Source: Planctomycetota bacterium
GTDB lineage: Bacteria; Planctomycetota; UBA1135
DNA length: 8,399 bases
Assembly: GCA_002746235.1 (NCBI GenBank)
Contig: NVWJ01000005.1
Span: forward strand, 231,201-239,599
Reading direction: 5' to 3'
The notes under the pieces are model-generated. The model saw only the letters and a program-made list of their open reading frames with translations. It was not told the DNA's origin and searched no databases. Made by a program: the position numbers and the translations under genes. Shown here piece after piece: positions 1 to 6,466 of the stretch; the stretch's first letter is position 1, and every line of letters starts with the position of its first letter.

Positions 1-222
1 TTGAATGGCGAGCTAGATGGTGTTGAAACCGAAATGCACCCGGTGCTGAACTTGGCCATGCCAACTTCCTGCCCTGGAGTTCCAAGCGAGATTCTCAATC
101 CGCGTAACACCTGGGAAGACAAAGCTGCATATGACACTGCTGCCGAGAAGCTGCGTGGCATGTTCCAAAAGAACTTCGAGGACAAGGGTTTTGGCGATCT
201 GGGCATTGAAGCTGTGATGTAG
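1..222 (+). CDS. pckA: Phosphoenolpyruvate carboxykinase (ATP), C-terminal 73 residues (5' truncated by window edge)
   Basis: This is the C-terminal end of ATP-dependent phosphoenolpyruvate carboxykinase, the cytosolic enzyme that decarboxylates and phosphorylates oxaloacetate to PEP at the entry of gluconeogenesis. Seen directly: the frame is open from base 1 (first codon TTG, an internal Leu rather than a start) and stops with TAG at 220-222. The segment SCPGVPSEILNPRNTW (residues about 23-38) is the conserved tail motif of the ATP-type family (compare LPGV...ILDPRNTY in the E. coli enzyme), followed by the family's amphipathic terminal helix (AAEKLRGMFQKNFED). The family is usually about 530 residues, so only the last seventh lies here and the kinase-1a/2 and metal-binding motifs are outside the window. 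A strong terminator follows 17 bp after the stop. The family call is confident. The GTP-type enzyme is excluded because its C-terminus is unrelated. Confidence 0.93.
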   Translation: MNGELDGVETEMHPVLNLAMPTSCPGVPSEILNPRNTWEDKAAYDTAAEKLRGMFQKNFEDKGFGDLGIEAVM

Positions 223-239
223 AACCGTTTACGGTTTTC

Positions 240-279
240 AAAAAGCTCCTGGCAGTCTTGGACTGCTGGGGGCTTTTTT
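240..279. terminator. Bidirectional rho-independent terminator between convergent pckA and sigma-factor genes
   Basis: An 18-bp stem (240-257 with 261-278) closes on a 3-nt loop (TTG, 258-260). The pairing is continuous, with only G-T wobbles at 251/267, 250/268 and 247/271. It has a GC-rich centre, A5 on the left flank and T6 (274-279) on the right. The T-tract serves pckA on the plus strand and the A-run becomes a U-tract for the minus-strand gene that ends at 303, so the same hairpin can stop transcription from both sides. Confidence 0.9.
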
Positions 280-302
280 CATGCGCGGTGTTGAAGGGTT
301 TT

Positions 303-2960
303 TCATTCATGCTCCTCTGCCGCATCAACCGGAGCAGCATCAGCTTCTAATCGAGTGAGTTGACCTGCAGGGAAATCGATTCCATCGGGGCCGCCAAAGG
401 TGAAGCTGTCCACCTTGAAGGCATAGTGGCCGGCGGGAACGCGGAAGGCTGCGATACAACCGGATTGTGGGATGTCCATCTGGGGTTGAAAATCAGACCA
501 ACCGGTGTTGCGCCTTGGCGGCCAAGGCATTTTTGAATTGATTCCTGGGATTGCTGGATAGATCTCTCGGTCACCTCGGAAGGATGTCGCTGGAACCACC
601 AACTCCACTTGGGCAAGTTCAAAGTCCCACTGATGCCGACCTTGCGCATCGCGAGTCAGGCGTCCAGGTAAAGGGCGTTTCGGATCGATATTGAGAATCG
701 ACATGACTGGACCGCCCGGTCTTTCATGAAGATCCACGGACAACCGCATGCGGAGGTGCTGCAGGATTGGGCGTCCTGAAGTGTCGAAGGGTACTTTGCT
801 GATGCCCTCGTGAGAAATCGGATTGCTGTCGGCTGTTCCTCCAGTTAAGGCGACGCCATCGACGCGGAACAGAACCTCTTCTTCTTGTGACTCCAGCTGC
901 TGGATGGTGTGTTCCGAGTAAGGTAGTTGGGGGTTAATTCGAATTTGAGGCCTGTAAGGCGGACTCTCTCCGACAAGGTACAGAGAGGTGCCATCGGCCC
1001 GTTCTATGGATACATCCAGAAACCCTTTCTTCACGAAGACGAAATCCGTTTCGGCCACGCCATTTTCCATGGATACTCTGGTTTCCTCACTCCATATCGG
1101 AGTTCCATGCAAAACGACAAACAACTTTTCCTTTGCTTCAACGGCGGAACCTAGCAAAATGATTTTGATCCTTGCCAATGAAAAGGAAACCTGCGCCTTC
1201 CCTTCTTTGAGTTTGAATAGCCCAAGAGGTATCCGTTGCGGCATCAAACGTGCTTCCACTTGATTGACCGAACCAATCCAGCCTTCAGTAAGTGCGGTCT
1301 CTTCTCTCATCTCCAATTTCTGCCACATAGCATCGGGGTCGGAAGGAATCATCGTCGTGAACGAGCGAGTCACGCAACGCGCTTCCACCCAAGCATCTTG
1401 TGGAAGCTCGGCATCTTGCAACTCCACGAGAATGGGAGTGTCATTCACGGTGATGCGCATTCTGTCCTCAAGCACCTGCACTTCCTCTTCTTGAATCGAG
1501 TAGTAACTCCCGTGCCAAATCCTTCCATCGGCAAGAGCCACAATCATGATCTTTGGTATGGAAAAGGGTTTCGGCTTATAGGAATTGTCTTCCCATTCCG
1601 AAACCACCGGCAAAAAACCCTCTGCATCGGTGCGGTGCGCTTTCTCAGCGTATAGGCCTAAGCGCACTTCCGCTTGCGCTATCGGAGCACCATTGGGCAA
1701 TACTAATTGAACTGGCAGGGCCGAACCTCGTGAAAGTTCTGCCGTTCTGCTATTCGTTTTATACGGCAGATAACCTTCCGCCTGAACCACTTGGATAAAA
1801 CTCACATCTGCCGCCCAAGTAGGTAGTTCCAATTTCCCCTCATCATCGGTAAAGCCTTGTGCAAGAAGTTCGAGCGCTTGCGCAGGCACTAAGGCGCCCC
1901 ACTGCGTTCCCGACCAATTGATGAATACTTGAACAGATGCGCCCTCAATCGGCTGGTTGCCATCACCGTCCACGACTTGAATCCAATAGGGTTCCTCCAA
2001 GGGTGGAAGCAAATCCAGAATAAGCGGTTCATTCCGATCTGGTCGTTTGTTCACCATGCGACGTTGCTCGCCCTTGATTCCACTCACCGCCGCAACCGTG
2101 GTGGGCTCCAACTGAAGTTGAAAGGTGCCATCGGCATGAGATTCGGTACTTTGAAAAAGACCATCCTGCCATGCTTTGATTTCTGCTCCTGCAACCGGCC
2201 GACCTTCCGCGAACACTTTTCCGTACACAGTTTCCAGTTCCGATTTGTCTTCTGCGCCTGAAATGAGAGCGGAACTCTGGGGCAGTTCTTTTCGGTTCAA
2301 GGACGATGGCGCCTCAACGGAATCTATCCAGGAACTAGGCGTTTTAGAACTACTCGTCTCCAACACACTCGGTCCCAAAGAAGTTACAGAGTCCTTCTCG
2401 GCGCCACTCCACCACGAGATGGCACCCCAAAACAGAACACTGGCAGCTACAAATGGGATTCCCAATGAAGGCCACCAAGGCCGCTGAGGTTGCAGTAAGG
2501 GACTACCGTTGGGCGCTAAAACCAAGCAGCACGCCCGCCAATCCGTTCCATCCGCATGCAAAACCGTACGCAGCTCCACCAAAGCGCGATGTAGCTTCAC
2601 GCGTGCCGAACTCTCCTGCACTCCAAACCGCTCGGCGATTTGTTTAAAGCTCAACTCTTCATAGAAACGAAGCACCAAAATTTGGCGACTGTGTGGTGGC
2701 AATGCCTTTAACCCAAACGCGAGTTTTTGGTAGGCCGATACCAAATCACTGGAATCGTTGTTCTCCTCATATCCCTCACCACGGGCAACCTTTTCTTCAC
2801 GGGCACGCCGCCTTCCCTTTCCGCGCAACTCGTTTCGTGCAAGATTGCGAGTCACAGCAGCAAGCCAAGCGCTCAGCAGTTTTCCGGACCGACGCGGGCC
2901 GGACAATGCCTTCACCAAAACTTCCTGGGTGACGTCCTCCGCCAGCGCAAAATCCCGCAA
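303..2960 (-). CDS. Membrane-tethered ECF RNA polymerase sigma factor fused to extracytoplasmic carboxypeptidase-regulatory-like region (in-frame part; N-terminus frameshifted)
   Basis: An 885-residue frame opening at TTG (2958-2960). Residues about 4-45 hold the second half of sigma-70 region 2 (ALAEDVTQEVLVKAL, then AWLAAVTRNLARNELR), and residues 87-134 are sigma region 4 with the helix-turn-helix (LSFKQIAERFGVQESSARVKLHRAL). One hydrophobic, Trp-flanked segment (about 162-184) follows. Arg160 before it and acidic residues after it predict N-terminus inside, C-terminus outside. The remaining ~700 residues look like beta-sandwich modules: a carboxypeptidase-regulatory-like repeat at 244-300 (VYGKVFAEGRPVAGAEIKAW...HADGTFQL), similar ones near 325-400 and 415-452, then unrecognised sequence with no catalytic motif. 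By analogy with other extended ECF factors it probably couples an envelope signal to promoter recognition, with no separate anti-sigma factor nearby. Region 2.1-2.2 is missing from this frame; it lies just upstream in another frame (to 3051), displaced by a 10-bp duplication. Adjacent C144-C145 sit between region 4 and the membrane. The gene is monocistronic and ends at the shared terminator. Confidence 0.85.
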   Translation of the reverse strand: MRDFALAEDVTQEVLVKALSGPRRSGKLLSAWLAAVTRNLARNELRGKGRRRAREEKVARGEGYEENNDSSDLVSAYQKLAFGLKALPPHSRQILVLRFYEELSFKQIAERFGVQESSARVKLHRALVELRTVLHADGTDWRACCLVLAPNGSPLLQPQRPWWPSLGIPFVAASVLFWGAISWWSGAEKDSVTSLGPSVLETSSSKTPSSWIDSVEAPSSLNRKELPQSSALISGAEDKSELETVYGKVFAEGRPVAGAEIKAWQDGLFQSTESHADGTFQLQLEPTTVAAVSGIKGEQRRMVNKRPDRNEPLILDLLPPLEEPYWIQVVDGDGNQPIEGASVQVFINWSGTQWGALVPAQALELLAQGFTDDEGKLELPTWAADVSFIQVVQAEGYLPYKTNSRTAELSRGSALPVQLVLPNGAPIAQAEVRLGLYAEKAHRTDAEGFLPVVSEWEDNSYKPKPFSIPKIMIVALADGRIWHGSYYSIQEEEVQVLEDRMRITVNDTPILVELQDAELPQDAWVEARCVTRSFTTMIPSDPDAMWQKLEMREETALTEGWIGSVNQVEARLMPQRIPLGLFKLKEGKAQVSFSLARIKIILLGSAVEAKEKLFVVLHGTPIWSEETRVSMENGVAETDFVFVKKGFLDVSIERADGTSLYLVGESPPYRPQIRINPQLPYSEHTIQQLESQEEEVLFRVDGVALTGGTADSNPISHEGISKVPFDTSGRPILQHLRMRLSVDLHERPGGPVMSILNIDPKRPLPGRLTRDAQGRHQWDFELAQVELVVPATSFRGDREIYPAIPGINSKMPWPPRRNTGWSDFQPQMDIPQSGCIAAFRVPAGHYAFKVDSFTFGGPDGIDFPAGQLTRLEADAAPVDAAEEHE

Positions 2961-2971
2961 AATCCCGCAAA
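2946..2971. repeat. 10-bp tandem repeat (2.6 copies) causing a frameshift in the sigma gene
   Basis: The unit GCAAAATCCC occurs at 2947-2956 and again at 2957-2966, followed by a partial copy GCAAA (2967-2971), with the preceding C at 2946 also fitting the period. Ten is not a multiple of three, so gain or loss of a unit switches the reading frame of the sigma-factor gene. The tract lies inside the codons for the conserved sigma region 2. Confidence 0.95.
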
Positions 2972-3051
2972 CTCGCGAAAGCTAGATTCCGAATCCAACC
3001 CGAATGCTGCAGCAACTCTTCGATTTCGTGGCTTGAATGATGTTGGTCCAT
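2946..3051 (-). pseudogene. Displaced 5' end of the sigma-factor gene (region 2.1-2.2), out of frame with the main ORF
   Basis: Starting at ATG 3051 on the minus strand, the frame encodes about 32 residues (including EELLQHSGWIRNLAFASLRD). They fit the beginning of ECF sigma region 2, the part absent from the 303-2960 frame. Frame 1 runs on out of phase to a stop at 2797 with sequence unlike sigma factors. If one 10-bp copy of the repeat at 2946-2971 is removed, the two frames join as ...ASLRDFALAEDVTQE..., the expected region 2 continuity, giving a 912-residue protein. ATG 3051 is the first start after an in-frame stop at 3091-3093. No convincing Shine-Dalgarno sequence precedes it. I infer that this is the genuine N-terminus. 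Whether the gene is broken, switchable or mis-assembled cannot be told from one sequence. Confidence 0.75.
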
Positions 3052-3440
3052 ATGAAAAGGACACCGCCGAAGGGCAGACGCTCCATTAATCTATCAACTC
3101 CGGCGAAATCGAGCATTTCACTAACTATCATCCAAACAGGAGTGATTAGAACTACCTTTTCCCTCGTTGTTATTCCTCCTTTCTGAATCGTCTCTTCTCT
3201 TCGGATGCCGATTCACCAAAAGACTCCTAGGAGACTGCAAGCTTTCCCATCCCTGGCACGAACATCAAGCGGGAATGCGGTGGAAGCGTCCAACGCGCAG
3301 AAGCCCAGCAACTAGTTCAAACGCCCTGGACTTGATTGATTTCATTCCCAATCTTGGGAGGCCGATGTCGACTGCACTCCATGGCCCGGTCGTGCGTGGA
3401 ATCCTTAGGGAATAAGAAGCGTGCTGCCTATACTCCAGAC
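3052..3440. other. 389-bp intergenic region between divergent sigma-factor and YedF-like genes
   Basis: No convincing gene is visible here. The open frames inside it match no family I recognise. It contains a perfect 10-bp palindrome CTCCTAGGAG (3224-3233) flanked by AGACT direct repeats (3221-3225 and 3232-3236), a small inverted repeat TCCCAA/TTGGGA (3346-3359), and on the minus strand an AAAGGAGG sequence (3182-3175) with no start codon at a usable distance. Promoters for both flanking genes should lie here. No tRNA or recognised riboswitch was seen. Confidence 0.6.
3405..3434 (+). promoter_or_regulatory. Candidate promoter of the YedF-like gene, implying a leaderless mRNA
   Basis: TATACT (3429-3434) matches the -10 consensus in five of six bases and sits 6 nt before the ATG at 3441, so initiation at the usual distance would fall on or next to the start codon. 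A weak -35 candidate, TTAGGG (3405-3410), lies 18 bp upstream. No Shine-Dalgarno sequence is present before the ATG, which agrees with leaderless translation. This is prediction only. Confidence 0.35.
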
Positions 3441-3767
3441 ATGAGCACTCTCATTGTCATCAAACGCACACAGCTTGGCGAAGGCGATCCTGCACTAGGC
3501 CAAAAGGTTCTGGGCACTTTTTTACGCAAGGCGATTGCGATTGATGAACTCACCACAATTGCATTTTTCAACTCCGGGGTACAGCTGACCACCGCCGAAT
3601 CTCCAGTACTCGCCGAGTTAACCATGCTGGAAGAACGTGGTGTCGACATTCTGCCTTGCGGCACTTGCGCCGAGCACTATGGAATCACGCCGGCGGTTGG
3701 GAAAATTTCCAATATGGATGACATCATCATGGAGATGAACCGCGCGACCAAGATTATTGATCTTTAG
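3441..3767 (+). CDS. Stand-alone DsrE-fold protein resembling the C-terminal domain of YedF
   Basis: A 108-residue cytosolic protein. The segments GEGDPALGQKVLGTFL (13-28), FFNSGVQL (42-49), SPVLAELTMLEERGVDILPCGTC (54-76) and VGKISNMDDII (86-96) match the DsrE-like C-terminal domain of YedF (sulfurtransferase-like, selenium-metabolism-associated family). Family members carry a CGTC pair, here Cys73 and Cys76, as a likely sulfur or selenium carrier or redox site. YedF normally has an N-terminal TusA-like domain of about 70 residues that is absent here, so this is a single-domain version. The frame is open upstream to 3336, but those residues do not resemble the family. ATG 3441 directly precedes the first beta strand (STLIVIK) and fits the -10 box before it. 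The 3' end overlaps the convergent amidohydrolase gene by 14 bp. No selD or other selenium gene is visible, so the exact role is unassigned. Confidence 0.8.
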   Translation: MSTLIVIKRTQLGEGDPALGQKVLGTFLRKAIAIDELTTIAFFNSGVQLTTAESPVLAELTMLEERGVDILPCGTCAEHYGITPAVGKISNMDDIIMEMNRATKIIDL

Positions 3768-5475
3768 GAAGCTCTGATTCCGCCGACCACACCACTTCGC
3801 CGGCGAACACCGTCATCACAGGATGGCAGTTTTGCAGAGAGTCGGCATCGGTGGTCATGAGGTCGCCGTCGAAAACAACTAAGTCGGCGCGATAGCCGGG
3901 AGTGAGACGACCGAGATCATGCTCGCGGAATGCCGAATGTGCCGGCCAGATGGTCAACATGTTCAGCGCCTCTTGACGGGTCATGTTTTGTTCCGGATAC
4001 CAACCGCCTTTCGGTTGCCCCTCCAGCGTTTGGCGCGTCACCGCTGCTTTGAACTGGGCGACGACATCTAGGCGCTCGACCGGCGCATCGGAACCACCTG
4101 GAATAATGCTGCCCTCTTTCAGAAAACTGCGCCAGGCATAAGCGCCGCGAATACGTTCTCCACCAACGCGCTCTTCCACCCACGGCATATCGCTGGTCTG
4201 ATGTTGCGCTTGCATAGAAGGGATGACTCCTAACTCTGCGAAACGTGGGATGTCTTCCCCATGCACAATCTGTGCATGTTCGACGCGAAACCGTAGATCG
4301 GCGTTTTCGTTTTTCGTGGCCGACATTGCCCATTCATAGGTATCAAGGGTGGCACGCACACCGCGGTCACCAATGGCATGGGTACACACTTGAAAGCCAG
4401 ATTCGATAGCCGACTGGCAAACGCTTTTCATTTTTTCTTCCGGCGTAAGGATGAGCCCATTGTGAAAATGCTCATCCGAGTAGGGCTCCAATAAGGCGGC
4501 ACCGCGAGAGCCAAGGGCGCCATCCGCATAAAGTTTGATCGCGCGCACTGCAAGAGTGCCTTTGCCCTGGTAATCGTGGACCGGACCGTTCGCAAAGTAG
4601 CGAGTGAGCAGGGCGTCGTCCGATCCGTGCAGCATTTCGTGCAAGCGCAGTTGCAACTGATCCGCCCCGGCAAGTTCTTCGAGTATTCCCAGAGTGACCA
4701 ACCCGACTCCCGCATCATGGAACTGGGTGATGCCCTGCTCATGTAAAGATTGGGTAGCTACAAGAATCGCCTCGCGCGCCGCAGCTACCGTAGTTCCAGG
4801 CATGGCAACAGAAATAAGGTCCTCCGCCGTATCTACGAACACCCCACTCAGTGCGCCCGATGTCAGCCGCCAAATCCGCCCACCTTCCGGCTCCTTCGTT
4901 TCACCATCCACCCTTGCTGCTTGCATCGCCGCAGCATTGGTGAGAAGTGCATGCCCATCCACCCGCACCAACACCACCGGCCGGTCCGGGATAGCTTCGC
5001 TCAATGCCATGTGCGTCGGCAACTCATGCGTACCCGATGCACTACGCGGCCAATCGTTTTGATCCCATCCGCGTCCGACTAACCACTCCCCTGCCGGCAT
5101 AGTTTTTGAACGCTCCACCGTGCGCGCGATGACTTCTTCATAAGAAGTCGTGCCAACCAAATCTAAACGCACCGCCGCAGTGCCGATTCCAACTAGGTGT
5201 GCATGGGCATCGGCAAAGCCTGGATAAACCGCTTTGCCGTCCAAGTCGACAAACAGGGTGCCATCGTCCGCTAACTCCATCATGTCTGCGGTGGATCCAA
5301 CCGCAAGCACGCGCCCATCTTGCAATGCGATGGCCTCCTCCACCACGCCATCTTGTTGGGTGTAAACCAAGCCACCAAACAAAATCATTTGTGGATGTGC
5401 GCCCGGGACCGGTTGCGTGGAACCTGTGCAGGCAGTGAGCAGAAGGACGAGGGAAAGCAGAAATGCAAATCGCAT
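3754..5475 (-). CDS. YtcJ-type amidohydrolase (Amidohydro_3 family) lipoprotein
   Basis: A 573-residue metal-dependent hydrolase of the amidohydrolase superfamily, predicted to be anchored in the envelope. Residues 1-16 form a lipoprotein signal with lipobox LLTAC (Cys16 as the acylated residue). The small N-terminal beta-sandwich part (ILFGGLVYT...VGSTADM, about 31-85) leads to the HxH metal motif DAHAH (89-93). The barrel carries KLYADGALGSRGA (314-326, candidate carboxylated Lys314), THAIGDRG (365-372, His366), RVEHAQ (397-402, His400) and GGSDAPV (460-466, Asp463), which is the complete metal-ligand set. The C-terminal LTPGYRADLVVFDGD (524-538) is the standard return to the beta-sandwich. 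Length is typical of the family. Substrate is not predictable; members act on varied amides and N-acyl compounds. ATG 5475 was chosen because it gives the signal peptide directly. A TAGTCT box ends 6 nt before it, and no strong ribosome binding site is seen. The gene stands alone. Confidence 0.9.
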   Translation of the reverse strand: MRFAFLLSLVLLLTACTGSTQPVPGAHPQMILFGGLVYTQQDGVVEEAIALQDGRVLAVGSTADMMELADDGTLFVDLDGKAVYPGFADAHAHLVGIGTAAVRLDLVGTTSYEEVIARTVERSKTMPAGEWLVGRGWDQNDWPRSASGTHELPTHMALSEAIPDRPVVLVRVDGHALLTNAAAMQAARVDGETKEPEGGRIWRLTSGALSGVFVDTAEDLISVAMPGTTVAAAREAILVATQSLHEQGITQFHDAGVGLVTLGILEELAGADQLQLRLHEMLHGSDDALLTRYFANGPVHDYQGKGTLAVRAIKLYADGALGSRGAALLEPYSDEHFHNGLILTPEEKMKSVCQSAIESGFQVCTHAIGDRGVRATLDTYEWAMSATKNENADLRFRVEHAQIVHGEDIPRFAELGVIPSMQAQHQTSDMPWVEERVGGERIRGAYAWRSFLKEGSIIPGGSDAPVERLDVVAQFKAAVTRQTLEGQPKGGWYPEQNMTRQEALNMLTIWPAHSAFREHDLGRLTPGYRADLVVFDGDLMTTDADSLQNCHPVMTVFAGEVVWSAESELPKDQ

Positions 5476-5540
5476 GCTCGCAGACTATCAAACTCCCTTC
5501 TGCCTCGTACATGAGATTCCGGCCGCGCTGAACCCCAACG

Positions 5541-5550
5541 TGCCTATGCT
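5541..5550 (+). promoter_or_regulatory. TGCCTATGCT element in the divergent amidohydrolase/cupin promoter region
   Basis: The 133-bp gap 5476-5608 separates two divergent genes and must carry both promoters. TGCCTATGCT at 5541-5550 matches TGCCTATACT (3425-3434), upstream of the YedF-like gene, in nine of ten bases and contains a possible -10 (TATGCT). No good -35 lies 16-18 bp upstream. It could be a shared promoter element or coincidence. Confidence 0.2.
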
Positions 5551-5608
5551 TAGGCCTCACGCGCCGCCAGGTTTAAACTTGAATCTCACTTTCCTCGGAA
5601 ACCTCAAA

Positions 5609-6454
5609 ATGTTGCTGCTCACTGCCTCTCTGCTCCTAACCGCCATGCCGACTTCCACCACGCCAGCTCAAGAAGAAGGCATTCAAAAAGTCTTGGACGA
5701 TATCTACCTCGGCGTTTCGCATGAGGCCAAAATGGAACCCGACTGGGCCGCTTTCGAGCGCGCCTTTTTACCGCAAGCCACTTTGGTGTTGCCGTATCGT
5801 CCGGGCACCGATCCTAAAGTTGAAACACTGCAAGAATTCATCGCTTCTTATCGCGAAGCTCTGAAGAATCAAGAAGTAAGCGACCAAGGTTTCTTCGAAC
5901 GATGCGCCGGCTTTGAGGCCACCATTTTTGGGAATGTGGCCACCGTAGTTTCGGTTTACGAAGCGCGCACGGTCGAGTCTCAAGAAATACCTGATCGCGT
6001 AGGACTCGACATGGTGCAGATGATCATGACTCCAAATGGTTGGAAAGCGGTTTCTTTAATCACCGACTTTGAACGTGAAGGCAATCCGCTTCCCGCACCT
6101 TTTGCAGCCATGCGGAATCCTGAACGAGAGTCCACGAAGAAGATTTCATTCCCTGCACAGCTTAAAGAGCTCTCTGTGATTGGGGGGAACTGGAGGGAGT
6201 TCCTAAACCGCGAAAAACTGCGCGTCGGCGTTTACCATTTGGCCGTAGGTGCTGAAGATGTTCAGTCTCCGCATAAGGAAGACGAGATTTATTACGTGGT
6301 GAGCGGCAAAGGCAGCTTCACCTCGGGCGAAAAACACATGGAGGTCAAAGCGGGCGATGTCATCTTTGTGCCAGCCATGGAATCGCATCGGTTTTACGAC
6401 ATCAGCAAAGACTTGGAACTCCTAGTCTTGTTTGTGCGCAAGCAAAAGTCTTAG
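5609..6454 (+). CDS. Exported two-domain protein: SnoaL/NTF2-like domain plus C-terminal cupin
   Basis: A 281-residue protein with a short hydrophobic signal peptide (MLLLTASLLLTA, probable cleavage after about residue 20, TPAQEEG). Residues about 24-155 resemble SnoaL/NTF2-like alpha+beta cone domains: FERAFLPQATLVLPYR, TLQEFIASYREAL, and a final strand region GNVATVVSVYEAR...GWKAVSLITDFER. Residues about 200-277 form a cupin_2 barrel. Motif 1 is SPHKEDEIYYVVSGKG (His222, Glu224/Glu226) and motif 2 is GDVIFVPAMESHRF (His260), enough for a metal site though lacking the HxH pair. No specific reaction is assigned; pocket domains of both kinds often bind small molecules or metals. The frame is open upstream with other ATGs (including 5546), but ATG 5609 is the only one that begins directly with the signal peptide. 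The pair fused in one exported chain is uncommon. Convergent with the next gene, with a 12-bp gap and no obvious terminator. Confidence 0.8.
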   Translation: MLLLTASLLLTAMPTSTTPAQEEGIQKVLDDIYLGVSHEAKMEPDWAAFERAFLPQATLVLPYRPGTDPKVETLQEFIASYREALKNQEVSDQGFFERCAGFEATIFGNVATVVSVYEARTVESQEIPDRVGLDMVQMIMTPNGWKAVSLITDFEREGNPLPAPFAAMRNPERESTKKISFPAQLKELSVIGGNWREFLNREKLRVGVYHLAVGAEDVQSPHKEDEIYYVVSGKGSFTSGEKHMEVKAGDVIFVPAMESHRFYDISKDLELLVLFVRKQKS

Positions 6455-6466
6455 CGGAACTCTGAT

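Noticed and set aside
3175..3182. AAAGGAGG on the minus strand as a Shine-Dalgarno site
   Set aside because: No start codon follows at 5-12 nt.
3346..3359. Inverted repeat TCCCAA/TTGGGA as a terminator or attenuator
   Set aside because: The loop is only 2 nt (4 nt if one pair opens), the stem is short, and no T-tract follows.
3167..3415. 82-residue plus-strand open frame in the intergenic region
   Set aside because: TTG start, no ribosome binding site, no recognisable family, and biased sequence. It could be a real small gene, but nothing supports it.
3336..3440. N-terminal extension of the YedF-like protein
   Set aside because: The residues before Met at 3441 do not resemble DsrE or TusA domains, and the frame has no good start or ribosome binding site.
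5138..5560. 140-residue minus-strand open frame overlapping the amidohydrolase start
   Set aside because: Out of frame with the convincing lipoprotein gene, with His/Arg/Cys-rich shadow composition.
5417..5608. N-terminal extension of the SnoaL-cupin protein
   Set aside because: It would bury the signal peptide and run across the divergent amidohydrolase start.
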